Assembly (NCBI GenBank): GCA_002811645.1
Contig: PDIP01000042.1
Coordinates: 38,543-98,735 of the forward strand
Origin: Corallochytrium limacisporum
Lineage: Eukaryota > Opisthokonta
Length of the DNA stretch: 60,193 bases
Direction of reading: 5' to 3'
The position numbers and the translations under genes were made by a program. The notes under the pieces were generated by a model. That model was not told the DNA's origin. It was given only the letters and a program-made list of their open reading frames with translations, and made no database searches. Below are positions 10,060 through 22,900 of this stretch, in pieces. Position 1 is the stretch's first letter, and every line of letters starts with the position of its first letter.

Positions 10060-13000
10060 ATGAGTAGAAGTGCACGACACTCCCAAAAGGGAGAGAAGAA
10101 TATTAGTGAACAACACTCTAGTGCTCTCTCGGAACAACAGCAACACAGAAATCTGCGTACCAGTCCGCGGTTAAACAAGAGCAGGGCCCTAGAAGGAGAG
10201 GAAGGCACCACGAAAGCACCCAGTCTTGACGAGGTCCTCGCTGCCAATAGAAAGGCCAGTAGATCCAAGCGCAAGAGGCCCGCTTTTAAGGAAGAGGCTG
10301 ATAAATCATCCGCAGGTCCATCTAAAAGTAGAGTCAAAATGGATCACAACAGTGACATGATGAATACGTCCCAGATGGACGCAGGAGCTGACCAGCAGGG
10401 GGACGAAAATCCTAACAACAACAACAACAACGATAACAACAACAATAGTAGCAATGCAGCAGAATCTTCAGCTCCTTCTACAGAACAACAAACTCGGGAC
10501 GAGCGCCAGGCGGCTGTTATGGGACTGATGGCTCAGGCGGCCAGTCTCGCTGCAGGTGCTGGTGGAGAAACTGGAGACCAAGACGGAGCCGGTACCTTCC
10601 AAAGCCTGCTGCGACGGTTAGGGACGAATCTGGACATTGTCATGGGCGGTGAGCGTGGTGGCGGACGGTATCAACACATCCTAGATGCTCTGAAGGCAAT
10701 GGGCGACGAAGGTCAGCTGCTGACGGGGCTGAGTGAAGTCTGCGAGGTACTAAGCATGGGCAATGAAGAGACCCTTGCCGGGTTCCCGTCCGAGAAATTC
10801 ATCAATGCCTTTTTGGAACTTCTGAACTACGAGCATGCGCCTGAGATCATGTTGCTGGCCTGCAGAGCCATCACTCATCTGATGGAGGCCTTACCTACAA
10901 CTATGCCGTTGATTGTGCAGAAGGGAACAGTTGACATGCTCTGTGCCAAACTGCTGTCCATCGAATACGTCGATGTCGCGGAGCAGAGTCTGAGTGCACT
11001 GGAGAAACTAGCGCCGGACCATGGCCTGAGCGTGTTGAAAGCAGGTGGTCTGAATGCCGTGCTGATTTACCTCGACTTTTTCAGCCTCAGTCTGCAGAAA
11101 GTCGCCCTGAACATTGCATCCAACGTCTGCCGCAACGTACCAGTAGCGTTTTTTCACCTGGTAGAAGATGCGATTCCGATTCTAACCAATATTTGCAGCC
11201 ACGATGATGAGAAAATGGTGGAGAAAGCGTGCTTGTGCTTTGCCCGCCTGACCTCATCGTTCCAGAACGACGGTGACCATCTCTACAAATTGTGTCAGCA
11301 CGGATTGATCCCCCGATTCCTTACTATTCTGCGCCAGAGGCCCGCTAAGGTGGCAGCAGCAACGCGTACAATGATTATCAAGACCTTGGCCGTCCTCTGT
11401 GCGGGCTGTCCAAAGCTGGCCAACGAAATGATCCAGGAGGGAATTGTGCGCATACTCAGCGACCTAATCACGGGTGACAAGGGCGCGGGGGCAGACCTCA
11501 ACGTCGTGACCAGTGCTGTGGTGGGTGAGGTGGGTCCAGACCAAGGCCAGAACAAGCACACGCCATCGGCAGCCGTGTTGAGCTCGGACTATGTATACGA
11601 AGTGTTGAATTTAACCTGCGAGCTCTTACCACCGTTGCCTATCAGCGACAAGAACAATGCCTCTGATCCACTTGCCGCTCTGGACCGTGGCAGTAATATT
11701 GGTCGCAGTCGCAGGCGCCGCATTACGGCGTCGGAGTCGGTCGAACCGGTGCAGTCAATGAACGTGGACGGATCTTCCGGTTCAGTGGCCGCCGGTGCCA
11801 GTGCGAGCGCGAGTCAGACATCCATTCCCGCCGCTGTGGCAGAAGAGGCCGAAGGTGAGGACATGAGGGAAGGTGCTGCCGCTGGTGCTTCCACTACATC
11901 TACCGAGCCGTCTGAACCGGAAGATCCGCGCCTGGCGCTGATCCGCGTTAACAATGGCCTGCTATGGAATCTCGTGGACGAATTGTTTGGTCCGTGCGTC
12001 AACATTGTCATGACCTCTGTGGACCAGAACGTGGTGTACAAATCCCTGCAGGTCGTGTTCAAGTGCCTACATTTCGCAGACACGGCCTTGATTGAGCGCG
12101 TTGCGAACAGCATTGCCGTCTCATCATTTCTATCTGGACTGCTTGCCAACAAGGACCCCGTCATTGTTTCAACTGCTCTACGTATGATTGATATGCTCCT
12201 GCAAAAGTGCCCTAGTCACTTTGATATTTACTTCCGGCGTGAGGGTGTCGTATACGAACTAGAGCAGCTGGCCAAGAAAGCGGACCAGGACGAAGAGGCC
12301 AAAAAGACAGGGAGCAACACGTCGCTAAATGTTGAGTCATCCCCGAGCCCGAGAGGTGACACTGACGAGAACCTTGCGCCAGAACGGACAGCGAAGCTAA
12401 TCCTGCAACAGAACCTAAAGCCAGTCGGACCTGATCACCCGGCTGAAGTAATGATGAATCGCCTGAAGAACGTGGCAGGGGCGCTAAAGGACTGCTGCAG
12501 TGCCGGCCGCCTAACAACTCTCTCCGATGCGAAGCAGGACATTAGTGCACTCCAAGCCACAGCTCAGATTCTCACGGACGACGGGGATTCACTGTCGTTC
12601 TTTGAGCTCATGCATAGTAATCTATTCCACGCAATTCTGCAGTATTTGGGCGTGACTGGTGAGAAGGTACCCAAACCAGCAGCCCTGGTGCGTATGCAGT
12701 GCTTTGCGCATGTCTTCTTCTGCGGCCCGTCACCAATTAGTGAAGACCATAACCCGGGCAATCGCGTGAACGAGGGTATTAAGACTCAGGAGCATGCCAA
12801 AGGATCAACCTTGCCCGTCGTGAGTCTGATTCGTAAGCTTCAGGATGCAGTGAACAAATGCCAAGAGTTTGACGGCCGCCGTGGCATTGGCAGCCAGGCT
12901 GGCCGTAGTATGGCCATGAACGTAACTAGTGGTCTCCGTCTCCTCACACAACCCATGAAACTGCGCCTCGTGCGGCAGCATGATGAAGACAATATCAAGG

Positions 13001-13404
13001 ATTACGGCAACAATGTCGTGCTCATCGAACCCTTGGCCACGATCAAGGCCATCGAAGAGTTCTTATGGCCTCGGGTCCGAATGAGTAAGGCTGAAAAGAA
13101 GCGTGCACGCCAGGCTTCGCAGACCACTCCGAGTGGCAAGCGCCAAACAAAAGGAGATGCTGACGAGGAAGAAGCGAAGGGAGCAGCAGCAATGGATGTT
13201 GACGATTCGAGCGCTGCGGCTGCTGGCGCGTCCTCATCTACTGCAACTGCCGCCGGGGCAAATGACGACGCCATGAAGAACCGAGAAGGACAGCGATCCG
13301 CCGAAGACGACAACCGTCACCTCCATGACGATGAGGATGAGATGGTTGACCATGAGGACGAGGAAGAGGATGTAGTGAATGAGGACATGGAGGACGAGGA
13401 TGAA

Positions 13405-13445
<41 letters not shown>

Positions 13446-15672
13446 CGACGACGACGACAGCGACCTCGATGTGGATGAGGAGGTCCCTCCGGATGAGGAC
13501 CGTCGCAACAGCGCCAATGCTAGTGAAGTGGTTGACTTCAAACTCGACGATGTCAATGCTAATCAGGCAACCTCTGCCTCGTCCGTGTCCGCTAAGACAC
13601 CGTCCAAAAGCAGCACTGGAAAGGCAGAACCCAGTGCGTCGCGGCAAACACCCAGCAGTTCTGCTGCTCCGGGTCCATCCAGCGGCAGTAGCCCGGCAGA
13701 AGGGGCATCTTCTTCGTCCAAACCGCGTCTGAAGCTTATGTACAACGGAGAAGCTTTAGACCCCAAGACCCCGGTCTTCAACATCATGAGCACGGAGAAC
13801 GTACAGACCCAGCTGCGGACCCGTCAGCGTTACACGTACATGCCTTCTATTGCCTTTCTGCGAGGTGGGCAAGTCTACACTCTGAAGTACGCGCTAATCC
13901 GCAGTAGTGACGTCGAAGCAGAGGAGGAGAAGAAGCAGAAAGAGCCTCGGCAGGGGATGGATGCAATGGATGACAGTAGCGCCGGTCCCGCTGGTGGAAA
14001 GGGCTTGACATCCCTCGAACCCTTCGATGCAATCTACAAACACATTGCAAGTAGTCCTTACAATACCGTGGCTGTGGATGAGATTCCTGAGGAGGTGAAG
14101 CACGCCCTGCAGACCATGCTCATCCTGCATGCTGTCAACAACAACATGGGCGTGCTATTTGAGGACGTGGACATGCCTGTCACACCTCCCTTCAATAACG
14201 CAGAGTTTCACAATATCCGTCTGAGTGCCACTTTTGACAGAATGCTACAGGACCCGCTAACAATTTGTGGCAACAACATCCCTGCGTGGGCCAAGATGCT
14301 GGTCAAGGATGCACAGTTTTTGTTCCCATTTGAGATTCGAGAACTCTACTTTGTTTCGACAGCCCTGGGTATCGCGCGAGCCCTGACTCGGCTCATGGCC
14401 CGCATCCGTGACGATGTGCTCGAGGACCAGGATGCTGTCCGACTCGGGCGGATCTCCCGTGCCAAGGCCCGCGTCCACCGTGACCATATTCTGCAGATGT
14501 GCCAGAAACTCATGGCCAAGTTGGGTACCAGTAGGTCCCTTATCGAGGTTGAGTATTATGGTGAAGTCGGCACCGGTCTCGGTCCCACACTTGAATTCTA
14601 CACTCTGGCCAGCCGCGAGTTCCATCGGAGCTCTCTCCGGCTCTGGCGCGAACCAGAGACTGTGCAGTTGATGTCGGAGTCGACTGGCAGCGAGGAAGAG
14701 TACGTCAGTACAACCACCGGTCTCTTCCCTCGACCATTGCACCCAACCCAGACTTCTGCTGAAGAGAAAGAACGCGTGCTGGGCTGGTTCCGCACTCTCG
14801 GCGTGCTCATGGCGAAGGCATTGCTGGATACGCGAGTGCTAGACATTCGCTTCTCGACGGTCTTTTACAAGTGGCTCATGGGCCAGGACCATGAACTATC
14901 TTTGCATGATGTTCGTGAGGTAGAGCCGGCCATTGGTCACACTCTAATCCAATTGGACGCTGTGCATCGGGCGCGAATGGATCTGCTCAACGCTGGTTAC
15001 GCCCCCCATGCTCCTGAAGTGCAGCAGGCCAGCACTGTGAACGGAAGCACTGTGGAAGACTACGGTCTGACGTTTGTGCTTCCGGGGTACCCGGATTATG
15101 AACTCTGCGAGGGTGGCAAGGACCGGGATGTTACTGTAGAGAACCTGTCAGAGTATATTGAAGCGGTCGTTGACCACACCATCCATTCCGGTGTGAGGGA
15201 ACAGATGACGACTTTCCGCGATGCCTTTGCTAAGGTTATTCCTCTGGAAAGCCTGAGTGGCTTTGGCACGCACGAAATGGACAGATTATTCTGTGGTGAA
15301 ATGGACAAGCCGTGGACAGCAAAGGAACTCTACGCTCATTCCAAAATTGATCACGGTTACACTGTGGATAGTAATGCGGTGCGCAATCTTTTTAATGTGC
15401 TTGAGGATTACAATGAGACGCAGCGGCGACTGTTCTTGCAGTTTGTGTCGGGCACCCCGCGATTACCAGTCGGGGGATGGGCCGCGCTCAAGCCAAACTT
15501 AACCATCGTCAAGCGCAGTGTAGAAGGCAACAAGAGTCCGGACGAATATCTGCCGTCTGTAATGACCTGCGTGAACTATCTCAAGTTGCCGGACTACTCG
15601 AGTAAGGAGATTTTGGCTGACAGACTCCGCTTGGCTATCAATGAAGGGGGCAAGACCTTCCATTTGTCTTAG
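10060..15672 (+). CDS. TRIP12: TRIP12/UPL3/Ufd4-type HECT E3 ubiquitin ligase
   Basis: Large ubiquitin ligase of 1870 residues that transfers ubiquitin from an E2 via a catalytic cysteine; relatives act in the ubiquitin-fusion-degradation pathway and in nuclear protein turnover. An N-terminal basic low-complexity part is followed by armadillo-like repeats at about 180-700 (beginning near LLRRLGTNLDIVMGGERGGG), the family's hallmark. The middle is low-complexity, with a long Asp/Glu tract encoded by GAT repeats (about 13386-13458). The HECT domain occupies roughly the last 400 residues. The catalytic cysteine is C1837 in MTCVNYLKLP, 33 residues from the end as usual. I do not see the WWE domain of animal TRIP12, so the layout is closer to plant UPL3. 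Start ATG at 10060; single exon of 5.6 kb. Confidence 0.9.
13386..13458 (+). repeat. GAT/GAC tract encoding an acidic run
   Basis: Near-perfect trinucleotide run within the HECT gene, giving a continuous stretch of aspartates between the armadillo and HECT regions. Confidence 0.85.
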
Positions 15673-16466
15673 AATTCCACAGAAGTGGGTCAGGCACTGG
15701 AGTTAGAGAACACCAACACTGACATTGAGAGATACATTAGAAGTACACATATTAGAAGTACACATTTTGAATGTTCCACGAATACAGTTCACAGACGACG
15801 TACATTACTACCTAACCCTATTGCAGCAGTCCTTCTGTGTACGGTTAAGCAAGCGCCTGAGCGCTGTCGCACAAGTGCACCTGGCACAGAACGTCTCCGG
15901 TTCCCCGCTCGCCCTCACCGTCCTTGCTTCTAGCCAACTGGGGGGCCAGAGGATCTGCCACTTCTCAGCCCCCCTTCCCGGTCAGCCCCCTTTCCCGGTC
16001 CCGAAGAGAGATTATCGAAAAACACACACATCTGAAAACACACACAAATATAGTTTCTGAGAGTTTCGGATGATTTTCTATATTTCGTTTTGTTCTAGAA
16101 TTTTCTACTAATGTATCTTATGCGCTAAGCCTAACATTTTCCCTACCCAATATACTGTTCGGCTTTTCATTTTCCCGGGTTGAGTACACGATACCGAATA
16201 TACTAGAAATTTGAGTAGTACTGAATGTACCCATTTTAAGTCCAGGTCGTATCTACAGTACTTTCATTATGACCAAAGGATTCATAGCTCTGACTCTTAT
16301 GGTGCTGTGTTCGCAGGGGCTGAGCGGTGGCAGTACTCTCAGTACTACGGTTCCCCTTGGGAGAGTGGAGTGGCGCATTGGTTTGTTGAACTAAGTACAG
16401 GTGCCAAAACTGTCACTATGCATAGCTCCCAGTTGTTCTTTTTGAGGTTATAGCTTTTTGTAGTAC

Positions 16467-16483
16467 GCCATAAATTTTATGGC
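16467..16483. promoter_or_regulatory. Palindrome upstream of ubiquitin-eL40 gene
   Basis: Inverted repeat GCCATAAA / TTTATGGC with one base between the arms, about 155 bp before the ATG. It could bind a dimeric regulator; function is not known. Confidence 0.3.
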
Positions 16484-16503
16484 CAGTGCAAGTTTACACA
16501 TAG

Positions 16504-17025
<522 letters not shown>

Positions 17026-17608
17026 GCGAATCAGCCTTTTATTTTTACATATTTGTTTATATGAACACAAACAACATGTTGGGATAATGAACGAGAAAGA
17101 AGAAGGCAAAGAGGATCGGCGCAGTGGAATCACGGGAAGGACTCGGACCCACACAGACAACGGTCAACTGGATTGGTTTTGACGTTATCCAGGCTTTTCT
17201 TTTTTTTCTTTGTACCCATAGACTATTCTTCAGTTTGATGTTTCCATTGGCATGGGCTCAAATTTTCCATACAAATGTCGGGACATATCATTGGAAAACA
17301 TGACATACATATAATTAAGCACTGGACAGGATATTCTTCTTGGGAAAGTGTTTGAACATAGTATCCCTTTCTTACATAAATACAAGCCTCCTATAACATA
17401 AGCCTTAGCGTAATTGTCTGTGTTGGTGTTAGGACTACAATGTAATCGTGTTGGAACCAAAGTGAAGATTTGAGAACGTGTCACCTTCCACAATGTAAGA
17501 ATGTTCAGGATGGCGGTAACGAGTGTTATACTACATATGGTGAGTTGCTTTTGAAGATGTCTAAGTATTATGATGCTAAAATTAATTGAATAATATACTG
17601 TTCTTGGT
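17026..17608. other. Convergent spacer after ubiquitin-eL40 gene
   Basis: AT-rich 3' flanks of two convergent genes, with a T-run at about 17198-17208. No gene seen. Confidence 0.5.
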
Positions 17609-18220
17609 TCAGTACTTGTCACAACTTCCCGTCTCCTTGCCGTGCTCCGGAGGACACCCAGGGGAGCACTTATTCGAAGTCCAATTCACGGATTCGATGT
17701 TCCTGAAAAGATTCCAGGAATTGCAAAAATTTGTGCAGTAATCCAGATAAGAGAAAGGCTCACTCTTGGAGGACGCCTTGGCCACGCAACCTCCTTCGCT
17801 GTCGGTGACAAAAGTGAAGCTGACGTCATCAACATAGCGGTGGACTGGAGTGACATGCTTCATGGTCAATGTTGAACCGTTGTTCTCGATGTTTGTGTAC
17901 TGGTTTTCCCGAACTGATGGAAAGTATTGGGCACAATTTTGAGCATTGTCCACCAGTTTCGCGCTTAGATCATCGCAGTTCATGTCGGGGACCGTGAAGG
18001 TCACTTCACAACCAGCGTGAAATCCGAGGAACTGCATGCCCCAGTTGTACCCACCGAATCGCAGAAAGATCAGAGTGGAGACCAGAATAAAGAGTGGCCA
18101 CGAGCGCCAGATTTTGTGGACTGCGGCTCCAGTTTTATGCACTGGGCACTTGCTAAAATCTGGTTTGTGCTCTGCATCCTTCACGCTACCCTTTTTTGTT
18201 TCCGCGACCTTTGAGGACAT
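17609..18220 (-). CDS. Hypothetical single-pass membrane protein with Cys-rich ectodomain
   Basis: Protein of 203 residues that I do not recognise. The N-terminus is charged and hydrophilic (about 1-36), followed by one strong hydrophobic segment at about 38-58 (SWPLFILVSTLIFLRFGGY). The remaining 145 residues contain many cysteines (for example GCEVTF, MNCDD, NCAQYF, GGCVA, DYCTNFC, KCSPGCPPE) and Asn-X-Ser/Thr sites, as expected for a disulphide-bonded lumenal or extracellular domain. The topology suggests a signal-anchored type II protein of the secretory pathway. Start ATG is at 18218-18220. Codon use and even composition support a real gene. The repeated element at 18336-18384 lies just upstream of its start. 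Confidence 0.7.
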   Translation of the reverse strand: MSSKVAETKKGSVKDAEHKPDFSKCPVHKTGAAVHKIWRSWPLFILVSTLIFLRFGGYNWGMQFLGFHAGCEVTFTVPDMNCDDLSAKLVDNAQNCAQYFPSVRENQYTNIENNGSTLTMKHVTPVHRYVDDVSFTFVTDSEGGCVAKASSKSEPFSYLDYCTNFCNSWNLFRNIESVNWTSNKCSPGCPPEHGKETGSCDKY

Positions 18221-18335
18221 TCTTTCGTCAGTTTACTCCGTCTGCTTGTGCTGACCACAGTCAATTAAAAAGAGGACGTATCCAGCCAATAAAGATTGCA
18301 ACTGCTGGCAAACTAGTATAGTCTTGTCACACCTA

Positions 18336-18384
18336 CCCTTCTTGTCCGAAACCCTTCTTTCCGAAGCTCTTCTTTTCCGAAGCT
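18336..18384. repeat. Three tandem copies of a 16-bp promoter-proximal repeat
   Basis: Three consecutive units of the form CTTCTT(T)CCGAA(G/A), spaced 16 bp apart, begin about 115 bp upstream of the membrane-protein start at 18220. The position suggests clustered binding sites; no factor is identified. Confidence 0.5.
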
Positions 18385-18821
18385 GTCCATAAGTGGTTAA
18401 CGCCATGCTTTCCTTCGTCCGGGATGACATTTATACCAATTAAAGCAAACATCAAATACGCTTCCAAAATTCTAATAATTCTTGGTCGTCCACTGAAATG
18501 TAACATTGAAAACAAATTTGGATTGTATATACTGCGACCAACAAAGCGGGTAAGAGCTTCACTTGCAGCTCGCACTCTCGTGAACCTCAGAGCGCGGGTC
18601 CAAGAACCCCAATACCAATCTCCGATCTCCGGCCCTTCTCCGGGTTTTTCCCAATACTGTAACTACTGCACTCCAAGCGTCCAATGGAGGCAAGGGTAGG
18701 AAAATTACTTCGCTCCAACAATGGTCCCTTCGGGAAGGAGCGCGGGGATGGGGAGACGACGGGTCGCGGTGCCTAGAAAGTCAGGGGGAGGTGGGCGGGG
18801 TACTGAGGGGTCCCCGCCCCG

Positions 18822-18876
18822 NNNNNNNNNNNNNNNNNNNNNNNNNNNNNNNNNNNNNNNNNNNNNNNNNNNNNNN
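18822..18876. other. Assembly gap (55 N)
   Basis: Unknown bases flanked on the left by a G/C-rich block and on the right by 14 consecutive G. The true gap length is unknown, so continuity across it depends on scaffolding. Confidence 0.99.
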
Positions 18877-19500
18877 GGGGGGGGGGGGGGCCAAAACCAC
18901 GCAAAGATTAGAGGGACAAGCCCAACCAAGTTTTTACCCAATCCGAGACAGTCATCAGGATCCTCATTTGTGCCGTAGAAATTGTATGAGAAGGTGGGAA
19001 GGGGGGGGGGGGGGGTGGGGGAAGGAAGGGAGCGAGGCGCGAGAGTGAGAGACGTTGGGAGTCCCTCTGATCTAACTGACGACCACGGCGCCGGGGGTCT
19101 GATACCAACCTGGGCGAAATAATTCATAATGAACAACACACACACACCCTTCTCCCCAAGTACGATGAGACAAGGAACCCCGGGCCCCAGCCCCTCTTGC
19201 CGGATCATAAAAATATACGGAATGGTATGAACTATTGCAGGACCGGTTCTTTATTTCGTGTGCTGTTTACTTTCAGTGCTCAGAGTATCCGTGTCCCATT
19301 CTAGTGGGTGTGACAATTGCCATAAGACCAGCATTGGTATGTAGCTGTCCCTGGCAGTAGGCATGTTGGTTGATTTGAGCCATCCATTGGAGGCACGTAA
19401 TGCTCGAGGATGACACTGCTCAAAACCTGATGAACGCGCAATATTCACATGCGGAGTTTTGGACATGGCCGGCCGGGTATGCCGGGCGACCCGACACCAC
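18877..19500. other. G-rich sequence after the gap, no gene
   Basis: Begins with a G-run (18877-18890) and has another at about 19000-19020. The rest shows no protein-like frame. The first degenerate copies of the downstream minisatellite appear near 19470-19500. Confidence 0.5.
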
Positions 19501-19920
19501 AATCGCAATGGCGGGCAACGGCGGGCTCACCGAGGCCAATAACGGCAGGCTCAGAGGACACCGGCAGGCTCACCGAGGACACCTACGGCGGGCTCACGAC
19601 GGTTGCGCAATTTACGGGCGGGCGTGCGGACGACGGCGGGCGCACCGGCAACGGCGGGTCCATCGAGGCCAATAACGGCAGGCTCACCGAGAACACCGGC
19701 AGGCTCACCGAGGACACCTACGGCGGGCTCACGACGGTTGCGCAATTTACGGGCGGGCGTGCGGACAACGGCGGGCGCACCGGCAACGGCGGGTCCATCG
19801 AGGCCAATAACGGCGGGTCCATCGAGGCCAATAACGGCAGGCTCACCGAGGACACCGGCAGGCTCACCGAGGACACCGGCGGGCTCACCGAGGACACCGG
19901 CAGGCTCACTGACAACAGCC
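19500..19920. repeat. Minisatellite with 21-, 27- and 135-bp periods
   Basis: Tandem units related to GGCAGGCTCACCGAGGACAC (21-bp period) and GGCGGGTCCATCGAGGCCAAT (27-bp period) are arranged in a 135-bp higher-order repeat; for example, the same junction recurs at 19581 and 19716. Because every period is a multiple of three, frames stay open on both strands. The signal peptide exists only on the minus strand. Confidence 0.9.
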
Positions 19921-19994
19921 GGGCGGGCCTGAACAGGATCTAACATGCTGCTGATGGCAGCCATCGCAAACAAACTTTCAGCAATGAACTTCAT
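19551..19994 (-). CDS. Predicted secreted Pro/Ala/Val repeat protein, frameshifted at its 3' end
   Basis: From ATG at 19992-19994 the frame begins with a clear signal peptide (MKFIAESLFAMAAISSMLDP then VQA/RP as likely cleavage site). The mature part is repeats: heptads of the type EPAGVLG, nonads EPAVIGLDG, and a longer PAVAGAPAVVRTPARKLRNRR unit. Two 135-bp super-repeats are nearly identical. All repeat periods are multiples of three. The frame stops at 19551, where a repeat lacks two bases (between 19553 and 19554) compared with its sisters; past that point the repeat-like sequence continues in another frame to about 19480. This is either a real frameshift in a decaying gene or a sequencing error in a repeat. 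I do not recognise the family; the composition suggests a structural wall or surface protein. Confidence 0.5.
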   Translation of the reverse strand: MKFIAESLFAMAAISSMLDPVQARPAVVSEPAGVLGEPAGVLGEPAGVLGEPAVIGLDGPAVIGLDGPAVAGAPAVVRTPARKLRNRREPAVGVLGEPAGVLGEPAVIGLDGPAVAGAPAVVRTPARKLRNRREPAVGVLGEPAGVL

Positions 19995-22900
19995 GGTACT
20001 TATTCGGATTTTCAAGAACAATGAGAATCGTGTCTTCAAAGACGCCTTTGTGGTGATCTGTTTCCCCGATTTTCGTCAGATCCTCTTTTCCAATAAATAC
20101 CTTCGTCGTTCATCCCTATTTCTCTAAAGGACTTTCATCTCTAAGTGTCCGTACCCCTCTAACTTGAACAGACCACACCTTAGCTAAACTCTGGTAGTAA
20201 AAGTTATGGTGTACACTTTCCACACCATGTAGTGCCTGATAGGAATGCCATACATGAGGATCACAATGGACGTGTTAACCAAAGTAAGGAATGGTAACCA
20301 CTGGGGCTCGGTTTACATTGTGAAAAGGCACATAAATCTGCGCAGACGTCTGCAATGGCTTTGGCATTCGTTGGCCCGTGCTCGGTCGCCCTTTCCCCAC
20401 CTCTCTCTCTCTCAGTCTTAGGGGTACGCTGTTTTTGCCTAGTAAGAACCCATATCAACATGAGACATCTCGGTCCACTCTGGAATTTGCCAGTAAGTTT
20501 CGGTGCCCACGTTACGAACGCTGTGGTCTATTTGCAACCATTGGCCAAGTACGCAATTTTGTCCTTCTGGTGTACCTCACTTTGATTAGCAAGTACCGTC
20601 CATTAGCACCATTCAGCTTCATGCTGCATTACCCATTCGTGCTATGTCCCTCGAAGTGCGATTATGATGATATCCACCACAACAGCAACAAGGGGTAGTG
20701 CGTTGTACATGCGCAATTCCACAACGGCACATGCTGCTTTGTTCTCCGCTCTTGATAGTACAGTATGCGGAAATATTGTATGCTTATAATGAATGGTCAA
20801 TTCGCGCCCCGGGCGGGCCCACGTATCCCGCTTCTGCTGTTTGCCAGATTTACAATGCGTTTCTATTCGAGACTTCGATATTGATAGATGGTGGATCAGC
20901 CATCTAAGAAGATCAAGGCTTTGGCCCGGGGTTTGAATTATCTCTTCTGTCCTGCTCATTGAATAGCCAAGTGCCCTGTGATTCAATTTTTTGATGCACT
21001 ACATCATGCCAGGTACCACTCTGGGTGAACAGCAGTTGGATGGTTTCTACAGTGAGCACAAACATGGCAATGACTCCATATCCATGAGAGTCACGTCGTA
21101 GCGTTCTTGCCAGCTTTGCCTGACGATATTGGGCCGATACCAGTGCACAATATGGCACAGAAGGGTCAGATTAGATTCCTAATAGTTTAGCATGGAGATT
21201 GTACACTTCCATGCTCCAGACAGTATCTACAGCAATCTCAGGACTTAGCTGCCCATTTCGAAATGGACTGGGGATGCTGTGCAGCTAGTTTTGATTAGTT
21301 CATTTTGTTCGACTGTATTTGGAAAGAAGATATTGCAAACGTATAATAACCATAGCGTGGTCGGCATCAGAACAGGGTCATATTGTGCAGTTGGAGTACT
21401 GGTACAGAATGCGCAGTTTTCCATATGCGGTTTCAAACGGTGCCCGATCACCCAAAGTCGAAGAGGACATGCTTTGCGGCCGATCAGCATAAATCAACAA
21501 GGCTGATCATCAGTGATCTGTAAATTGTGATAAGAGACCGCTAAGGTCTGCCTGCACACTATGTTTAGGTGCTAACATTCTTAGGTCAGTTCAGTCCCGG
21601 TGTCACCCTATATACTACAGGAAGGTAAAGAGGTAGTTAGATACCGCCAGATGACGCACCATCGGCGATCAGCAGGGAAATCAGGGGAGTCATAGATACT
21701 TCGCTGGTACAATGGATAACGCCGGTCATGCAATACTCCGAGACTCTGAGGCGAGTTCCCGCACTATACCGCATTGGTAGACAGGCATCGTCATCACCAA
21801 GGCGTTCAGAATATTTGCTGGCGATATCCCGAAGAAATGGGACCTATTTGAACGATCCCCGTAACTAACCCCGAGAGCAAGAGCGAAGAACGCGATACAT
21901 CCGCCCACACTTCTATGGAAAATCCAAAGTCTTGCGTTGGAGCCCCTTGAGGATTTTGGCTCATGATAGTCCACCGATGGTAAGATAGTTAGCTTCGGGT
22001 TTTACTTGATCTGGAATCGTTTACTTGGTGCCATCCCTTGTGTCGGAGCTATTCTTAGTCAAACCAGGCGAAAACGGAAACTCCGATTACTATTAAAGTT
22101 CGTGATTGCGCTGGATCTGCACAAAGGGGGTCAAAGGCGATCCATTCAGTCTAATTCTGTCAAGTGGACCTGCGACAGAGAGGGGTAAGTAGTTCTTGAT
22201 CCTCACACATATCTCCCCAGCGGACTTCAACTAAATTAGGGGGGGGGGGGGACACCCCGTGTGCCAGCGCTGGAGGTTTTTTGCTTAGTGATTCAGACCG
22301 ACAAGACCGATAGTGTCCTCCCTGGCCGTGTCGATTGGGGGCGTGTGGTAGGGAGTTTGAAGTTAACTTACTACTCCCAAAGATGGTCCGAACAGCAATC
22401 AACTCGCATGAACGCATGCATCGGAATTTAGCGCCACCATCTCCAAACCCTGAACACTGACATAGGCTCCGATTGGACCAATCCCAAAGTTCACGGCCAG
22501 GATGATATAGAACCAGGGGCGCGTTGAACAAGCTATCGTCGAGGTTGACATATTTTGCCCGATCACTGAAGCATATCAATGCACCTTCTTCAGTATAGAG
22601 TTATCTTTAGCTGGCTCTCCCATGGTATATGCGTGTATGCATGAAGGAATTGGCTCCAACCCTTGAGGCCTCAGCTTCATGATGACACTCGGTCTGGACA
22701 TGTACAGGGAAGGTGTTTTCCTGTGCCTGTGTACCTAATTAGCATCGTAAGGCCGAAGAGTACCATCGCAGGGATTTCATAGCAGCAACGAAAACCAAGC
22801 CCAGCATGCCTGTTGACGAGCATCCCAGCGTGATGACACTGTGTTCTTGTAATTCCCGTGAGTCTCACGGAACTCAACGTGTAGTCCGCTGCAAAGGTAG

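Noticed and set aside
19449-19943. Plus-strand frames through the minisatellite as a second repeat protein
   Set aside because: They are open only because all repeat periods are multiples of three; they have no signal peptide or unique sequence, unlike the minus strand.
21690-21775. tRNA-like start (GGTACAATGGATAACGC) followed by GCGAGTTCCCGC
   Set aside because: The A-box resemblance is partial, no proper T-arm or acceptor pairing can be drawn, so it is not called a tRNA.
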